Shown here piece by piece: positions 47,337-56,603 of a DNA stretch of 64,000 nt. Both the position numbers and the translations under genes were made by a program. Origin of the DNA: Oceanicella sp. SM1341 (lineage in GTDB: Bacteria; Pseudomonadota; Alphaproteobacteria; Rhodobacterales; Rhodobacteraceae); contig NZ_QRGC01000019.1 of assembly GCF_003448965.1 (NCBI RefSeq), forward strand, positions 1 through 64,000. The letters run 5' to 3'. The notes under the pieces were generated by a model, which was given only the letters and a program-made list of their open reading frames with translations, searched no databases and was not told the DNA's origin. Position 1 is the stretch's first letter; each line of letters opens with the position of its first letter.

Positions 47337-47989
47337 GGCAGGATGGCGGGCGGCTTCTCGGAGGGCAGCGCCGCGTCGGCGGGCCGCAGGTAGAGCGGCG
47401 CCGGGCGCGGCGCGGGCTGGCCCAGCCGGGCGAGCGCGAGCCGTGCCAGCGCCTCGGGGGCGGGCGCATCGCTCTCCCCCGCCGCCCGGGCGCCGAGGCG
47501 CGCCGCGAGCGCCGCGGCGCCTGCCCCGGTGACAGTAAGGCCCTCGGGCCAGGCCTCGGCCGCGAGCGTGTCGGCGTCGGTCATGCGCGGCGCGCTCTCC
47601 CCCGCGCCGAAGAGCTGGGCGTAAAGCCGCTCCTGCCGGGCGTCGACGAGGGCGAGGACAGGGCCGGGCAGCCCGAAGGCCAGCGCCTCGAGCCGGCTCA
47701 CGCCGATGGCGGGGCGGCCGAGGGACAGCGACAGCCCGCGCGCCGTGGCGACCGAGATCCGCACGCCGGTGAAATTCCCCGGGCCGATGCACACGCCGAG
47801 GCCCGCGAGATCAGGCCAGCCGGCGCCGCCCTCGGCCAGCACCTCCTCGAGCAGCGGCAGCAGGCGCTCGGCCTGGCCGCGGGCCATCGGCTCGGTGCGC
47901 GCCGCCAGCAGGCGCTCGCCGCAAAGCAAAGCGGCCGCGCAATGCGCGGCCGATGTGTCGAAGGCAAGGAGCAGTGGCTCAGGCGGCAA
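47333..47989 (-). CDS. tsaB: tRNA threonylcarbamoyladenosine biosynthesis protein TsaB
   Basis: A 218-residue ASKHA-fold protein, the scaffold partner of TsaD in making t6A37 of tRNA. LLAFDTSAAHCAAAL, LGVCIGPGNFTGVRIS and ATARGLSLSLGRPAIGVS are family signatures. The start is TTG 47989: no ATG or GTG is available before the conserved N-terminus, and GAGGTG lies seven bases upstream. It overlaps the end of the nfuA-like gene by 11 bp and leads into rimI, so the three are one leftward operon. Confidence 0.94.
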   Translation of the reverse strand: MPPEPLLLAFDTSAAHCAAALLCGERLLAARTEPMARGQAERLLPLLEEVLAEGGAGWPDLAGLGVCIGPGNFTGVRISVATARGLSLSLGRPAIGVSRLEALAFGLPGPVLALVDARQERLYAQLFGAGESAPRMTDADTLAAEAWPEGLTVTGAGAAALAARLGARAAGESDAPAPEALARLALARLGQPAPRPAPLYLRPADAALPSEKPPAILP

Positions 47990-48542
47990 CGGGGCGCACC
48001 TCGGTCACTTCCGGGATGTAGTGGCGCAGCAGGTTCTCGATGCCCATCTTCAGGGTCATGGTCGAGGAGGGGCAGCCGGCGCAGGCCCCCTGCATGTGCA
48101 GGTAGACGACACCGCGCTCGAAGCCGTGGAAGGTGATGTCGCCACCGTCCTGCGCCACGGCGGGCCGCACGCGGGTGTCGAGCAACTCCTTGATCTGGCT
48201 TACGATTGCGCCGTCCGGCCCGTCATGCTCGGCATGGCCGGAGGGGGCAGCGCCCTCGCCCTCGATCGCCGGCGCGCCGGACTGGAAATGCTCCATGATC
48301 GCGCCGAGGATCGCCGGCTTGATATGGGCCCAGTCCACGAGGTCGGACTTGGTGACGGTGACGAAATCCTGGCCGAGGAACACACCTGCCACGCCTTCGA
48401 CATCGAAGACGCGCCGGGCGAGCGGCGAGCTGGCCGCCGTGTCCGAGCTGGGGAAATCGGCCGTGCCGGCCTGCATCACGGTCTCGCCGGGCAGGAACTT
48501 CAGCGTGGCCGGGTTCGGGGTGGATTCGGTCTGGATGAACAT
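47979..48542 (-). CDS. NifU-family Fe-S scaffold/carrier protein (NfuA-like)
   Basis: A 187-residue protein with an N-terminal Nfu domain (MFIQTESTPNPATLKFLPG) and a C-terminal NifU domain holding the cluster-binding pair in QGACAGCPSSTMTLKMGIE. It carries a 4Fe-4S cluster to target enzymes. VRPAVAQDGGDITFHGFE is typical of the family. The linker between domains (about residues 92-108) is short and acidic. It is the first gene before tsaB-rimI, as in other Rhodobacterales. Confidence 0.95.
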   Translation of the reverse strand: MFIQTESTPNPATLKFLPGETVMQAGTADFPSSDTAASSPLARRVFDVEGVAGVFLGQDFVTVTKSDLVDWAHIKPAILGAIMEHFQSGAPAIEGEGAAPSGHAEHDGPDGAIVSQIKELLDTRVRPAVAQDGGDITFHGFERGVVYLHMQGACAGCPSSTMTLKMGIENLLRHYIPEVTEVRPVAA

Positions 48543-48644
48543 GAGTCGAGCCTCCGGTTTCGGCCGTTAATGTGATCCCTCGGGGGGCGGAAATCAAGAA
48601 TGATTCCAAACTGAGCGATCCACGCCCCCTGCCCTTCCGCCGCG

Positions 48645-49151
48645 TCAGGCCATCAGGCCGAAGGGCTCGGGGTAGTGCACGCGGCCATGTTCGCGCCCCG
48701 TGAGCACGCCCTCGGGGTCGTAGGCCATGAAGGCGCGGCCGGCCCAGGGGAAAGGCGAGACCAGCGGTTTCGCCGCCTCCCAGGAAAAGCCGAAGCGGGG
48801 GTACCATTCCGGCGCGCCGAGCACCAGCACCGGGCCGGGCACGGCGGCAAGGGCCGCGCGCACCAGCGCCGCGCCGATGCCGCGGCCCTGGCACTCCGGC
48901 GCCACGGCCACGGGGGCGAGGGCCTGGGCCGGCACGTCCTCGCCGGCGAAATCGAGCCGGAGCGGGCTGAGCAGCACGTGGCCGCAGGGCGTGCCGCCCT
49001 CGCCCTCGGCCACCAGCTCGGCGCTCACCGCGCCGGCCCCGCGCAGGGCGGCGACCAGCGCCGCCTCCCCCGGCCGCCCGAAGGCCGCCTCCACGAGGGC
49101 CGCGATGGCGGCGGTGTCGGCGGGCTCTGCGGGGCGGATCCGGGGGGTCAT
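48645..49151 (-). CDS. GNAT N-acetyltransferase (YhbS-like)
   Basis: A 168-residue GNAT protein. The acetyl-CoA binding motif is PVAVAPECQGRGIGAALVRA, with VLGAPEWYPRFGFSWEA afterwards, a pattern seen in the YhbS group of putative acetyltransferases. The acceptor is unknown. It lies one base downstream of the trpS stop on the same strand, so it is probably co-transcribed. Confidence 0.88.
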   Translation of the reverse strand: MTPRIRPAEPADTAAIAALVEAAFGRPGEAALVAALRGAGAVSAELVAEGEGGTPCGHVLLSPLRLDFAGEDVPAQALAPVAVAPECQGRGIGAALVRAALAAVPGPVLVLGAPEWYPRFGFSWEAAKPLVSPFPWAGRAFMAYDPEGVLTGREHGRVHYPEPFGLMA

Positions 49152-49152
49152 G

Positions 49153-50178
49153 TCAGCGGCTCCTTACCATTCCGACGATCTCGTAGGTCTTCGCGAGGAT
49201 GGGCTCGGCGATCTCGGAGGCCTGCTCGGCGCCCTTGCCGAGGATCCGGTCGATCTCGGCCACGTCGCCCATCAGCTCGCGCATCTTCGCCGAGATCGGT
49301 GAAATGGATGCGACAGTGAGGTCGGCCAGCGCCGGCTTGAACTCGGAGAACGGCTTGCCGCCATGCTCGGCCAGCACCGCCTCGGCACTGAGGCCGGAGA
49401 GCGCGGCGTAGATGTTCACCAGGTTGCGCGCCTCGGCGCGGCCCTCGAGCCCGGCCACCTCGGAGGGCAGCGGCTCGGGGTCGGTGCGGGCCTTGCGGAT
49501 CTTCTGGGAGATGGCGTCGGCATCGTCGGTGAGGTTGATGCGGCTCATGTCCGAGGGGTCGGATTTCGACATCTTCTTGGTGCCGTCGCGCAGCGACATC
49601 ACCCGCGTGGCCGCGCCCTCGATCACCGGCTCGGGCTGGGGGAAGAAATCCGGCACGCCGTAGTCGTTGTTGAACTTCGCGGCGATGTCACGGGTGAGCT
49701 CGACATGCTGCTTCTGGTCCTCGCCCACCGGCACATGGGTGGCGTGGTAGAGCAGGATGTCGGCGGCCATCAGGTTGGGGTAGACGTAGAGCCCGGTGGA
49801 GACGCGCTCGCGGTCCTTGCCGGCCTTGTCCTTGAACTGGGTCATGCGGTTGAGCCAGCCGAGGCGGGCGACGCAGTTGAAGATCCAGGCGAGCTGGGCG
49901 TGCTCGGGCACCTGGGACTGGTTGAACAGGATCGAGCGCGCGGGGTCGAGCCCGCAGGCGAGGAAGGCGGCGGTGAGCTCACGCGTGGCGCGGCGGAGCT
50001 GCTCGGGGTCCTGCCAGACGGTGATCGCGTGGAGATCGACGACGCAGTAGATCGTCTGCCAGTCGTGGTCCTGCATCTCGACGAACCGCTTAACGGCGCC
50101 GAGGTAATTGCCGAGGGTGAGGTTTCCGGTGGGCTGGACACCGGAGAAGATGCGCCGCGTGTGGACCGCCTGCGTCAT
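49153..50178 (-). CDS. trpS: Tryptophanyl-tRNA synthetase
   Basis: A 341-residue class I synthetase charging tRNA-Trp. The HIGH-like motif is in [17 protein letters not shown] (residues about 13-29) and the KMSKS loop in [12 protein letters not shown] (near 201). Length and order are usual. It is followed on the same strand by the GNAT gene and faces away from the rhomboid gene; the 115 bp between trpS and the rhomboid gene should hold both promoters. Confidence 0.98.
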   Translation of the reverse strand: MTQAVHTRRIFSGVQPTGNLTLGNYLGAVKRFVEMQDHDWQTIYCVVDLHAITVWQDPEQLRRATRELTAAFLACGLDPARSILFNQSQVPEHAQLAWIFNCVARLGWLNRMTQFKDKAGKDRERVSTGLYVYPNLMAADILLYHATHVPVGEDQKQHVELTRDIAAKFNNDYGVPDFFPQPEPVIEGAATRVMSLRDGTKKMSKSDPSDMSRINLTDDADAISQKIRKARTDPEPLPSEVAGLEGRAEARNLVNIYAALSGLSAEAVLAEHGGKPFSEFKPALADLTVASISPISAKMRELMGDVAEIDRILGKGAEQASEIAEPILAKTYEIVGMVRSR

Positions 50179-50293
50179 GTGACTTCTCTCCTGAGATCAA
50201 ATGGAGGGCGGTTATCGCGCGCCGGGGGGCGGCTGGTCAACCATTCGCGCATGGCGCTTGTGCCCGGCCGCGGAGCGACTACCTTGCCACGTC

Positions 50294-51013
50294 ATGAGTA
50301 TCGACCCCGACAGCCCCCCGCCCCGCCCTGCCCGCCCGCCCCTGAAGCGGCGCCCCGATATCGGACCCGGCTCGGTGCCCGGGCCGGTCTGGGCCATCGT
50401 GGGGCTCTGCGCGCTCATCGAGCTGGTGCTCACCGCCGCCGACAACGGGCTGATCGGCAGCCCGCAGTGGCGGATGTATGCCATCGCCTTCGGCGGGTTC
50501 CACAGCCAGCTCTTCACCGGCGCCTGGGAGCCGCTGTTCGCCGGCCAGCGCTGGACGATGTTCATCAGCCACGCCTTCCTGCACGGCGACCTGCTGCACA
50601 TGGCGATGAACATGGTGGTGGTGCTGGCGCTGGGAAAGATGCTCTCGGGCATGATCGGGCCCTGGCGGGTGGTGGCGACCTTCCTCGTCACCGCCATCGG
50701 CGGCGGGCTGGTGTTCGGGCTGCTCAATGCCTCGGAAGCCCCGATGGTGGGCGCCTCGGGGGCGGCCTTCGGCTTCATCGGCGTGTGGAAATACGCCGAG
50801 TGGGTGGGCCGCCGGCAGGCCGGCGCGCCGATGCAGCCGCTCTGGGGCTCGCTCTTCGCGCTGGTGATCGCCAACGTGGCGATCTGGTTCTACCTCGAGG
50901 GGCTGCTGGCCTGGGAGGCCCACCTGGGCGGCTTCGTCACCGGCTGGCTGATGGGCTGGCTGTGGCGCATCACCGCCCCCGGCGCAGGGCGGCGCGCAGC
51001 TCCGCCCGCGTGA
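50294..51013 (+). CDS. Rhomboid family intramembrane serine protease
   Basis: A 239-residue membrane protease. The catalytic Ser is in APMVGASGAAFGF (Ser about 155), the His in AHLGGFVTGWL (about 208), and the supporting Asn and His in HGDLLHMAMNMVVV. About six hydrophobic segments are visible after a Pro-rich cytoplasmic N-terminus. Substrates are unknown. Its last 44 bp overlap the end of the oppositely transcribed murJ. The ATG 50294 start is chosen because upstream codons overlap the promoter region. Confidence 0.93.
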   Translation: MSIDPDSPPPRPARPPLKRRPDIGPGSVPGPVWAIVGLCALIELVLTAADNGLIGSPQWRMYAIAFGGFHSQLFTGAWEPLFAGQRWTMFISHAFLHGDLLHMAMNMVVVLALGKMLSGMIGPWRVVATFLVTAIGGGLVFGLLNASEAPMVGASGAAFGFIGVWKYAEWVGRRQAGAPMQPLWGSLFALVIANVAIWFYLEGLLAWEAHLGGFVTGWLMGWLWRITAPGAGRRAAPPA

Positions 51014-52523
51014 CGGCGCCGGTGAGGGCGCAGGCGGCGGCATAGGCCGCCATGCCCGCCAGCACCAGCCCGGCCAGCGCCGCGTAGCGCAGCGCGCCGT
51101 CGTGCAGCGCAGGGCCCAGCGCCTCGGCGAGGCCCAGCAGCACCGCGGCCATCACCACGGCCGAGAGCAGCAGCCGGGGCAGCCGGCGCATCAGCGCGGC
51201 ATCGGGCGTGGCGGCGTCGCCATAGGCCTTCGCGCCGCGCCAGAGCAGCGCCATGTTCACCCAGCCCGCCGCCGTGGTGGCCACCGCGGCGGAGAGGTAG
51301 CCGATGAAGGGCGCGAGGCCGATGGCGATCACCGCGTTCACCACCATCGCCACCAGCGCGTAGCGGAAGGGCGAGCGCGTGTCCTCGCGGGCGAAGAACA
51401 CCGGCGAGAGCACCTTCTGCATCACGAAGGCCGGCAGGCCCACGCCGTAGATCGCGACCGCCAGCGCCGTGGCGCGGGCGTCCTCGCCGGTGAAGGCGCC
51501 GCGCTCGAACAGGACCGACACGATGGAGAGCGGCACCACGATCAGCGCCAGCGCGGCCGGCAGGGTGAGGGCGAGAGAGAACTCGGTGGAGCGGTTCACC
51601 GCCTCGCGGGCCTGCACCATGTCGCCGGCCTGCAGGCGGCGGGAGAGCTCGGGCAGCAGCACGATGCCGATCGCCACCCCCACCACGCCGAGGGGAAGCT
51701 GGTAGAGCCGGTCGGCGTAGTAGAGCCAGGCGACGGCACCATCGAAGAACGAGGCCACCTGCCGGCCCACCAGCAGGTTCACCTGCACCACGCCGCCCGC
51801 CAGCGCCGCGGGCACCGCCACCCGGGCGAGGCGGCGCATCTCCGGCGTGATGCGCGGCAGCCGCGGGCTGAGCGGGAAGCCCGCCCGGCGCACGGACACG
51901 AAGAGCAGCCCCATCTGCACCACGCCGGCGATCAGCACCAGCCAGGTGATCCAGGCCTCCGGCGCGCCGCCGGTGGCCGAGGCGAGGCCGAGCCCCACCA
52001 CCAGGATCACGTTCAGCGCCACCGGGGCCGCGGCGGCCGCCACGAAGCGACCCACCGCGTTGAGCATGCCGGAGAAGAGTGCCGCCAGCGATATCAGCAG
52101 GATATAGGGGAACATCACCCGCGCCATCGACACGGTGAGGGCGAATTTCTCCGGCTCGTCGCCGAAGCCGCCGGCCATGGCCAGCACCAGCCAGGGCATG
52201 CCGGCCAGCGCCGCGAGGGTGAGCAGGATGAGGAGCGAGGCGAGCAGCGACATCGCCTGCTCGGCAAAGCCGTTCGCGTCCTCCCCCGCCTCCACCCGCC
52301 GGGCGAACATTGGCACGAAGGCCATGTTGAACGCGCCCTCGGCGAAGAAGCGGCGGAACATGTTGGGCAGCGCGAAGGCGATCACGAAGGCCTGGGCCGC
52401 CGGCCCCGCGCCGAGTGCCGCCGCGATGGCGATGTCGCGCACGAAGCCGAGCAACCGGCTCGCCATCGTCCAGCCCCCTACCGTGAGGAAGGAGCGCAGG
52501 AGCCGGATCGGCCTTGCTGTCAT
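50970..52523 (-). CDS. murJ: Lipid II flippase MurJ
   Basis: A 517-residue polytopic membrane protein of the MOP superfamily that flips lipid II across the inner membrane. The N-terminus SFLTVGGWTMASRLLGFVRD and GPAAQAFVIAFALPNMFRR, FAEGAFNMAFVPMFARR are diagnostic. Many hydrophobic segments follow, as expected for 14 helices. The start overlaps the glnD stop (ATGA), so it is co-translated with glnD, a known alphaproteobacterial order. It overlaps the rhomboid gene tail-to-tail by 44 bp. Confidence 0.96.
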   Translation of the reverse strand: MTARPIRLLRSFLTVGGWTMASRLLGFVRDIAIAAALGAGPAAQAFVIAFALPNMFRRFFAEGAFNMAFVPMFARRVEAGEDANGFAEQAMSLLASLLILLTLAALAGMPWLVLAMAGGFGDEPEKFALTVSMARVMFPYILLISLAALFSGMLNAVGRFVAAAAAPVALNVILVVGLGLASATGGAPEAWITWLVLIAGVVQMGLLFVSVRRAGFPLSPRLPRITPEMRRLARVAVPAALAGGVVQVNLLVGRQVASFFDGAVAWLYYADRLYQLPLGVVGVAIGIVLLPELSRRLQAGDMVQAREAVNRSTEFSLALTLPAALALIVVPLSIVSVLFERGAFTGEDARATALAVAIYGVGLPAFVMQKVLSPVFFAREDTRSPFRYALVAMVVNAVIAIGLAPFIGYLSAAVATTAAGWVNMALLWRGAKAYGDAATPDAALMRRLPRLLLSAVVMAAVLLGLAEALGPALHDGALRYAALAGLVLAGMAAYAAACALTGAVTRAELRAALRRGR

Positions 52524-55345
52524 TTAGGGGTCCCGTTCCCGTCGATTGCGGCGCGCAGGCGCGCCTCGATGCTGCGGCGCTTGGCCTCCGAGTGGAGCTT
52601 CAGCCCGAAGAGGTCCTTCACGTAGAACACGTCCACCGCCTGCTCGCCGTAGGTGGCCACCACCGCGGAGGCGATGGAGATGCCGAGCCCCGAGAGGATG
52701 CGGGTGAGGTCGTAGAGCAGCCCCGGCCGGTCACGCGCGCTCACCTCGATGATGGTGTAGATCTCCGAGCCGTCATTGTCGAAGATCACCCGGGTCGGCA
52801 CGGTGAAGTCCTTCACGCGGCGCTTCACCTTGTCCTTCACCTTGAACTCCTCGCCGGCGATCACCTCGCCCTTGAGGGTGCGCTCCACCGAGCGGCGCAG
52901 CCGGTCGAGCCGGGATTTCTCGTAAGGCTTGCCCTGGTTGTCCTGCACCCAGAAGGCGGAAGTGACGTAGCCGTCGGTGGTGGTGAAGCAGCGCGCATCC
53001 ACCACGTTTGCCCCGGCCAGCGCCAGCGCACCGGCGATGCGCGAGAAGATGCCCGGGTGGTCCTCCATGTAGAAGGCCACCTTGGTGGCGTCGCGCGCCT
53101 GGTCGGGGATCACCTGGGAGTAGATCTCGTCGGGCAGGATGTCCTCGTCCATCAGCGCGAAGAGGAGCTGCGTCTCGGTGTCGAAGCCCAGCCAGTAGGA
53201 GGGGTAGTGCCGCTCGAGCTCCTCGGCTACGGCCTCGGGCCCGGTATGCTTGGAGTATTCGGCCACGAGGGCGGCCTTCGCCTCCTCCACCCGGTCGCGG
53301 CGGCTCAGCGGGTCGGCGTCGCCGGTGATGTAGGCGCGGGTGGCGTCGTAGAGCTGGCGCAGGAGCTGCGCCTTCCAGTTGTTCCAGGTGCCCGGGCCCA
53401 CCGCCATGATGTCGCACACGGTGAGCACGTAGAGCTTGCGCAGCCGCTCCGGCGTCTGGACGATGCGGGCGAAGTCCTGCACCGTGCGCGGATCGGAGAT
53501 GTCGCGCCGCTGGGCCACGTCGGAGAGCAGCAGGTGGTGGCGCACCAGCCATTCCACGCTGTCGGTGGTGCTGTCGTCGCAGCCGAGCCGGGGGCAGACC
53601 ACGCGGGCGATCTCCGCCCCCACTTCCGAATGGTCGCCCGGCCGGCCCTTGCCGATGTCGTGCAGCAGCAGGGCGAGGTAGATCACCTCGCGCTCGATGC
53701 CCTGGCGCATGATGTCGGAGGCCAGCGGCAGCTCCACCTTCATCTCGCCGCGCTCGATGCGCGACAGGATCGAGACCGCCTGTATCGTGTGCTCGTCCAC
53801 CGTGTAGTGGTGGTACATGTTGAACTGCATCAACGCCACGATATGGCCGAACTCTGGCATGAAGGCGCCCAGCGCCCCGGTCTCGTTCAGCCGGCGCAGC
53901 GCGCGCTCGGGGTTGTTGGTGTTGAGCAGCAAATCGAGGAAGATGGCGTTCGCCTCGGGCGTCTCGCGCAGGCTCTCGATGCCGTCGAGGTTTGCCGCCA
54001 CGGTGCGGAAGGCGGCGGGGTGGATGAGCATGCCCACGTTGAGCGACACCTGGAAGATGCGCAGCATCAGGATGGGCTCGGCGGCCACGTCGGCGGCCTC
54101 GGCGAAATCCACCCGCCCGTCGCGTTCCTGGAACTCCTCGGGCAGCACGTTGCGCCCGAAGCCGAACGCCCGGCGCAGGCGGGGCCCGAGCGGCGGGCGG
54201 CTCTTCACGTGCTGGGCCTCGAGCATGGCGCAGAAGATGCGGGTGAGCTCGCCCACCGCCCGCGCATGGGTGAAGTAGACCTGCATGAAGTTCTCGACCG
54301 CGCGGCGGCCCAGCGTGTCGGTGAAGCCCAGCCGGGCGGCGATCTCCACCTGCATGTCGAAGGTGAGCTGCTCCACCGCGCGGCCCGAGATCAGGTGCAG
54401 GTGGCAGCGCACGGTCCACAGGAAGCTCTCGGCCTCGTTGAAGGTGGCGACCTCCTCCTCGGAGAAGACGCCCTTCTCCACCAGTTCCTCCGGCGTGTCG
54501 GCGTGGTAGAGGTATTTCGCGATCCAGTAGAGGGTCTGCAGGTCGCGCAGGCCGCCCTTGCCCTCCTTCACGTTCGGCTCCACCAGGTAGCGCGAGCCGC
54601 CCTGGCGGCGGTGGCGCTCGGCCCGCTCGTCGAGCTTGGCCTCGACGAATTCCGGCCCGGTGCGGCTGAAGAGCTCCTTCCACAGCCGGGTGTCCAGCGT
54701 GTCGGCCAGCGCGCGCTCGCCCATCAGGAAGCGCTGTTCCAGCAGCGCGGTGCGGATGGTGAAATCCTCGCGCCCGAGGCGCAGGCAATCCTCCACCGTG
54801 CGCACCGAATGGCCGATCTTCAGCTTCAGGTCCCACAGGATGTAGAGCACGCTCTCGATCACGCTCTCGCCCCAGGGGGTCTGCTTGTAGGGGGTGAGGA
54901 ACAGCAGGTCGACGTCGGAGGAAGGTGCCATCTCGGCGCGGCCGTAGCCGCCCACCGCCAGCACCGCCATGCGCTCGCAGGCGGTGGGGTTGGGCAGCGG
55001 GTGGAGGCGCTCCTGCACCGTGGTGATGGCGAGGCAGACGATACGGTCCGCCACCCAGGCGTAGGAGCTGGCGGCCAGCGGCCCGGCGAAGGGCCGGGCC
55101 TCGAGCGCCGCGGCGATGGACGCATGCGCCCCGTCCTTGGCCGCGCGCAGCAGGGCCACGCAGGCCCCCCGCGCCTCGGCCGGGTTCTCGCAGCCCACGG
55201 CGGCGTCGAGCGCCGCCGCGAGCGCGGGCATGTCGATGATCTCGCCCGGGGGCAGGATCAGCGACAGCCCGTCGGCCGCGTGCTCAGCTTCCGTAGGCGC
55301 CGAAACCGCGCGGCGCCGGGTCGATAACGCGGAACCCATTGTCAT
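52520..55345 (-). CDS. glnD: Bifunctional uridylyltransferase/uridylyl-removing enzyme (PII)
   Basis: A 941-residue nitrogen sensor that uridylylates PII proteins under nitrogen limitation and removes UMP when glutamine is plentiful. The nucleotidyltransferase motif is VGGYGRAEMAPSSDVDLLF (about residue 130), the HD phosphohydrolase motif LLHDIGKGRPGDHS (near 561), and two ACT domains lie at the C-terminus (about 760 and 870). All key residues appear intact. The ATG 55345 start overlaps the upstream lipoprotein gene by 62 bp. An ATG at 55231 avoids the overlap, but the intervening residues (LSLILPPGEIID) look conserved, so the longer form was kept. Confidence 0.96.
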   Translation of the reverse strand: MTMGSALSTRRRAVSAPTEAEHAADGLSLILPPGEIIDMPALAAALDAAVGCENPAEARGACVALLRAAKDGAHASIAAALEARPFAGPLAASSYAWVADRIVCLAITTVQERLHPLPNPTACERMAVLAVGGYGRAEMAPSSDVDLLFLTPYKQTPWGESVIESVLYILWDLKLKIGHSVRTVEDCLRLGREDFTIRTALLEQRFLMGERALADTLDTRLWKELFSRTGPEFVEAKLDERAERHRRQGGSRYLVEPNVKEGKGGLRDLQTLYWIAKYLYHADTPEELVEKGVFSEEEVATFNEAESFLWTVRCHLHLISGRAVEQLTFDMQVEIAARLGFTDTLGRRAVENFMQVYFTHARAVGELTRIFCAMLEAQHVKSRPPLGPRLRRAFGFGRNVLPEEFQERDGRVDFAEAADVAAEPILMLRIFQVSLNVGMLIHPAAFRTVAANLDGIESLRETPEANAIFLDLLLNTNNPERALRRLNETGALGAFMPEFGHIVALMQFNMYHHYTVDEHTIQAVSILSRIERGEMKVELPLASDIMRQGIEREVIYLALLLHDIGKGRPGDHSEVGAEIARVVCPRLGCDDSTTDSVEWLVRHHLLLSDVAQRRDISDPRTVQDFARIVQTPERLRKLYVLTVCDIMAVGPGTWNNWKAQLLRQLYDATRAYITGDADPLSRRDRVEEAKAALVAEYSKHTGPEAVAEELERHYPSYWLGFDTETQLLFALMDEDILPDEIYSQVIPDQARDATKVAFYMEDHPGIFSRIAGALALAGANVVDARCFTTTDGYVTSAFWVQDNQGKPYEKSRLDRLRRSVERTLKGEVIAGEEFKVKDKVKRRVKDFTVPTRVIFDNDGSEIYTIIEVSARDRPGLLYDLTRILSGLGISIASAVVATYGEQAVDVFYVKDLFGLKLHSEAKRRSIEARLRAAIDGNGTPK

Positions 55346-56504
55346 CCACCTCCATCACCGCAAGAGCGCGGTCGATCATGCCGTCGCTCCTGAGGCGGAA
55401 CACCCCGGTCACTCCGATGAACCCGTTCGGATCGGTGATCCGCTCGGCCGAGAAGGCATCCGGGTCCTGCGCCGCGCGGGCATCGCGGATCAGCGCGCCC
55501 ACGGCGGCGATCCCGTCATAGGCGAGGCTGGTCACCGGGCTCGGCGGCGCACCGTAGAGTGACTGATAACGTGTTGCGAAGGTGTTGAACAGGTCCGGAT
55601 CCGGGGCCACGAACCAGCCACCCTTCAGCGAGGCCTCCCGCGCGGTGGAGGCGGAGTTCCACTGGCCGAGGCCGGTGAACTTGGTCTCCTGCGGGTTCAC
55701 GCCGTAGAAGGCGAGGAAGGCGGCGAGCGAGGCGAGGCCCTGGCCGCCGTCGGGCAGCACCAGCGCCTCGGCCGTGACACCGTTGGCGAAGACCTGGGCC
55801 TGGTCCTGGATGCCGCGGAAGCTGCGCGGGTAGCTCGAGGACTGCACGAGCTGCAGGTTGTGCCGGCCGGCGGCGGCGCGCACGGCCGAGGCCGCGGCCT
55901 GGCCGGTGGGCGTGTCGGGGCTGAACACCGAGACCGTGCGCCGCCCGGTGCTGCTCACGTAGGAGAGCATGCGGTCGGCCTCGGTCTCGGCGGTCTGCCC
56001 GAGGAGAAACACGTTGCCGCCCGCCGCGGCGGGGTTGGTGGAGAAGGTGAGCACCTTCAGGCCCGCCCGCTGCGCGACCGGTCCCACCGCCTGGGCGGAG
56101 GCGCCGAAGAGCGGCCCGACGATGATCTTCGCGCCCTCGGAGACCGCGCGCTCGGCCGCGGCACGGGCCCGGGCGGCGTCACCGCCGGTCTCGTAGATGC
56201 GCAGGTCGATCGGCGTGCCGGAAAGGTCGGCCTTCGCCATCTGCGCGGCGTTCACGAGCCCCTCGCCGATGGCGTTGCGCTCGGCGTCGGAGGAGCCGGT
56301 GGGCACCATCAGCGCCACGGTCACCGGGCCGGACATCGGGATGGCGGCCGCGCCGGCGCTCGCCGCCGGACCGGTGCCGCCGCCCGCGCCCACGGTGCTG
56401 CGCGTGGCCGGACGCTGCGAGCCGCAGGCCGCCACGCCGGCGACGAGCAGCGCGCAGACCGCGGGTTTCACGAAACGGGCGACCTGGCCCCTGAGGTTCG
56501 TCAT
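55284..56504 (-). CDS. Penicillin-binding protein activator lipoprotein (LpoA/LppC-like)
   Basis: A 406-residue outer-membrane lipoprotein. The signal peptide ends in the lipobox VAGVAAC (Cys about 27), followed by a Gly/Ala-rich linker. The rest is a periplasmic-binding-protein fold like LpoA C-terminal domain and ABC amino-acid binding proteins (PVTVALMVPTGSSDAERNAIG, KIIVGPLFGASAQAV, SLAYDGIAAVGALI). LpoA proteins stimulate PBP1A. The placement beside rsmI, yraN and a BON lipoprotein matches the enterobacterial rsmI-lpoA-yraN-dolP neighbourhood, although here it is divergent from rsmI. The N-terminal TPR part of E. coli LpoA is absent. Confidence 0.9.
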   Translation of the reverse strand: MTNLRGQVARFVKPAVCALLVAGVAACGSQRPATRSTVGAGGGTGPAASAGAAAIPMSGPVTVALMVPTGSSDAERNAIGEGLVNAAQMAKADLSGTPIDLRIYETGGDAARARAAAERAVSEGAKIIVGPLFGASAQAVGPVAQRAGLKVLTFSTNPAAAGGNVFLLGQTAETEADRMLSYVSSTGRRTVSVFSPDTPTGQAAASAVRAAAGRHNLQLVQSSSYPRSFRGIQDQAQVFANGVTAEALVLPDGGQGLASLAAFLAFYGVNPQETKFTGLGQWNSASTAREASLKGGWFVAPDPDLFNTFATRYQSLYGAPPSPVTSLAYDGIAAVGALIRDARAAQDPDAFSAERITDPNGFIGVTGVFRLRSDGMIDRALAVMEVDDNGFRVIDPAPRGFGAYGS

Positions 56505-56603
56505 GTTTTCTCTCTTCTGCTCTGTCCGCGCGCAAGGGTTTGTGTGAAAAGCGGGAGACAAACTAGGGCGATGCCCGGGACAAGACAACGACAGGACCGA
56601 AAG

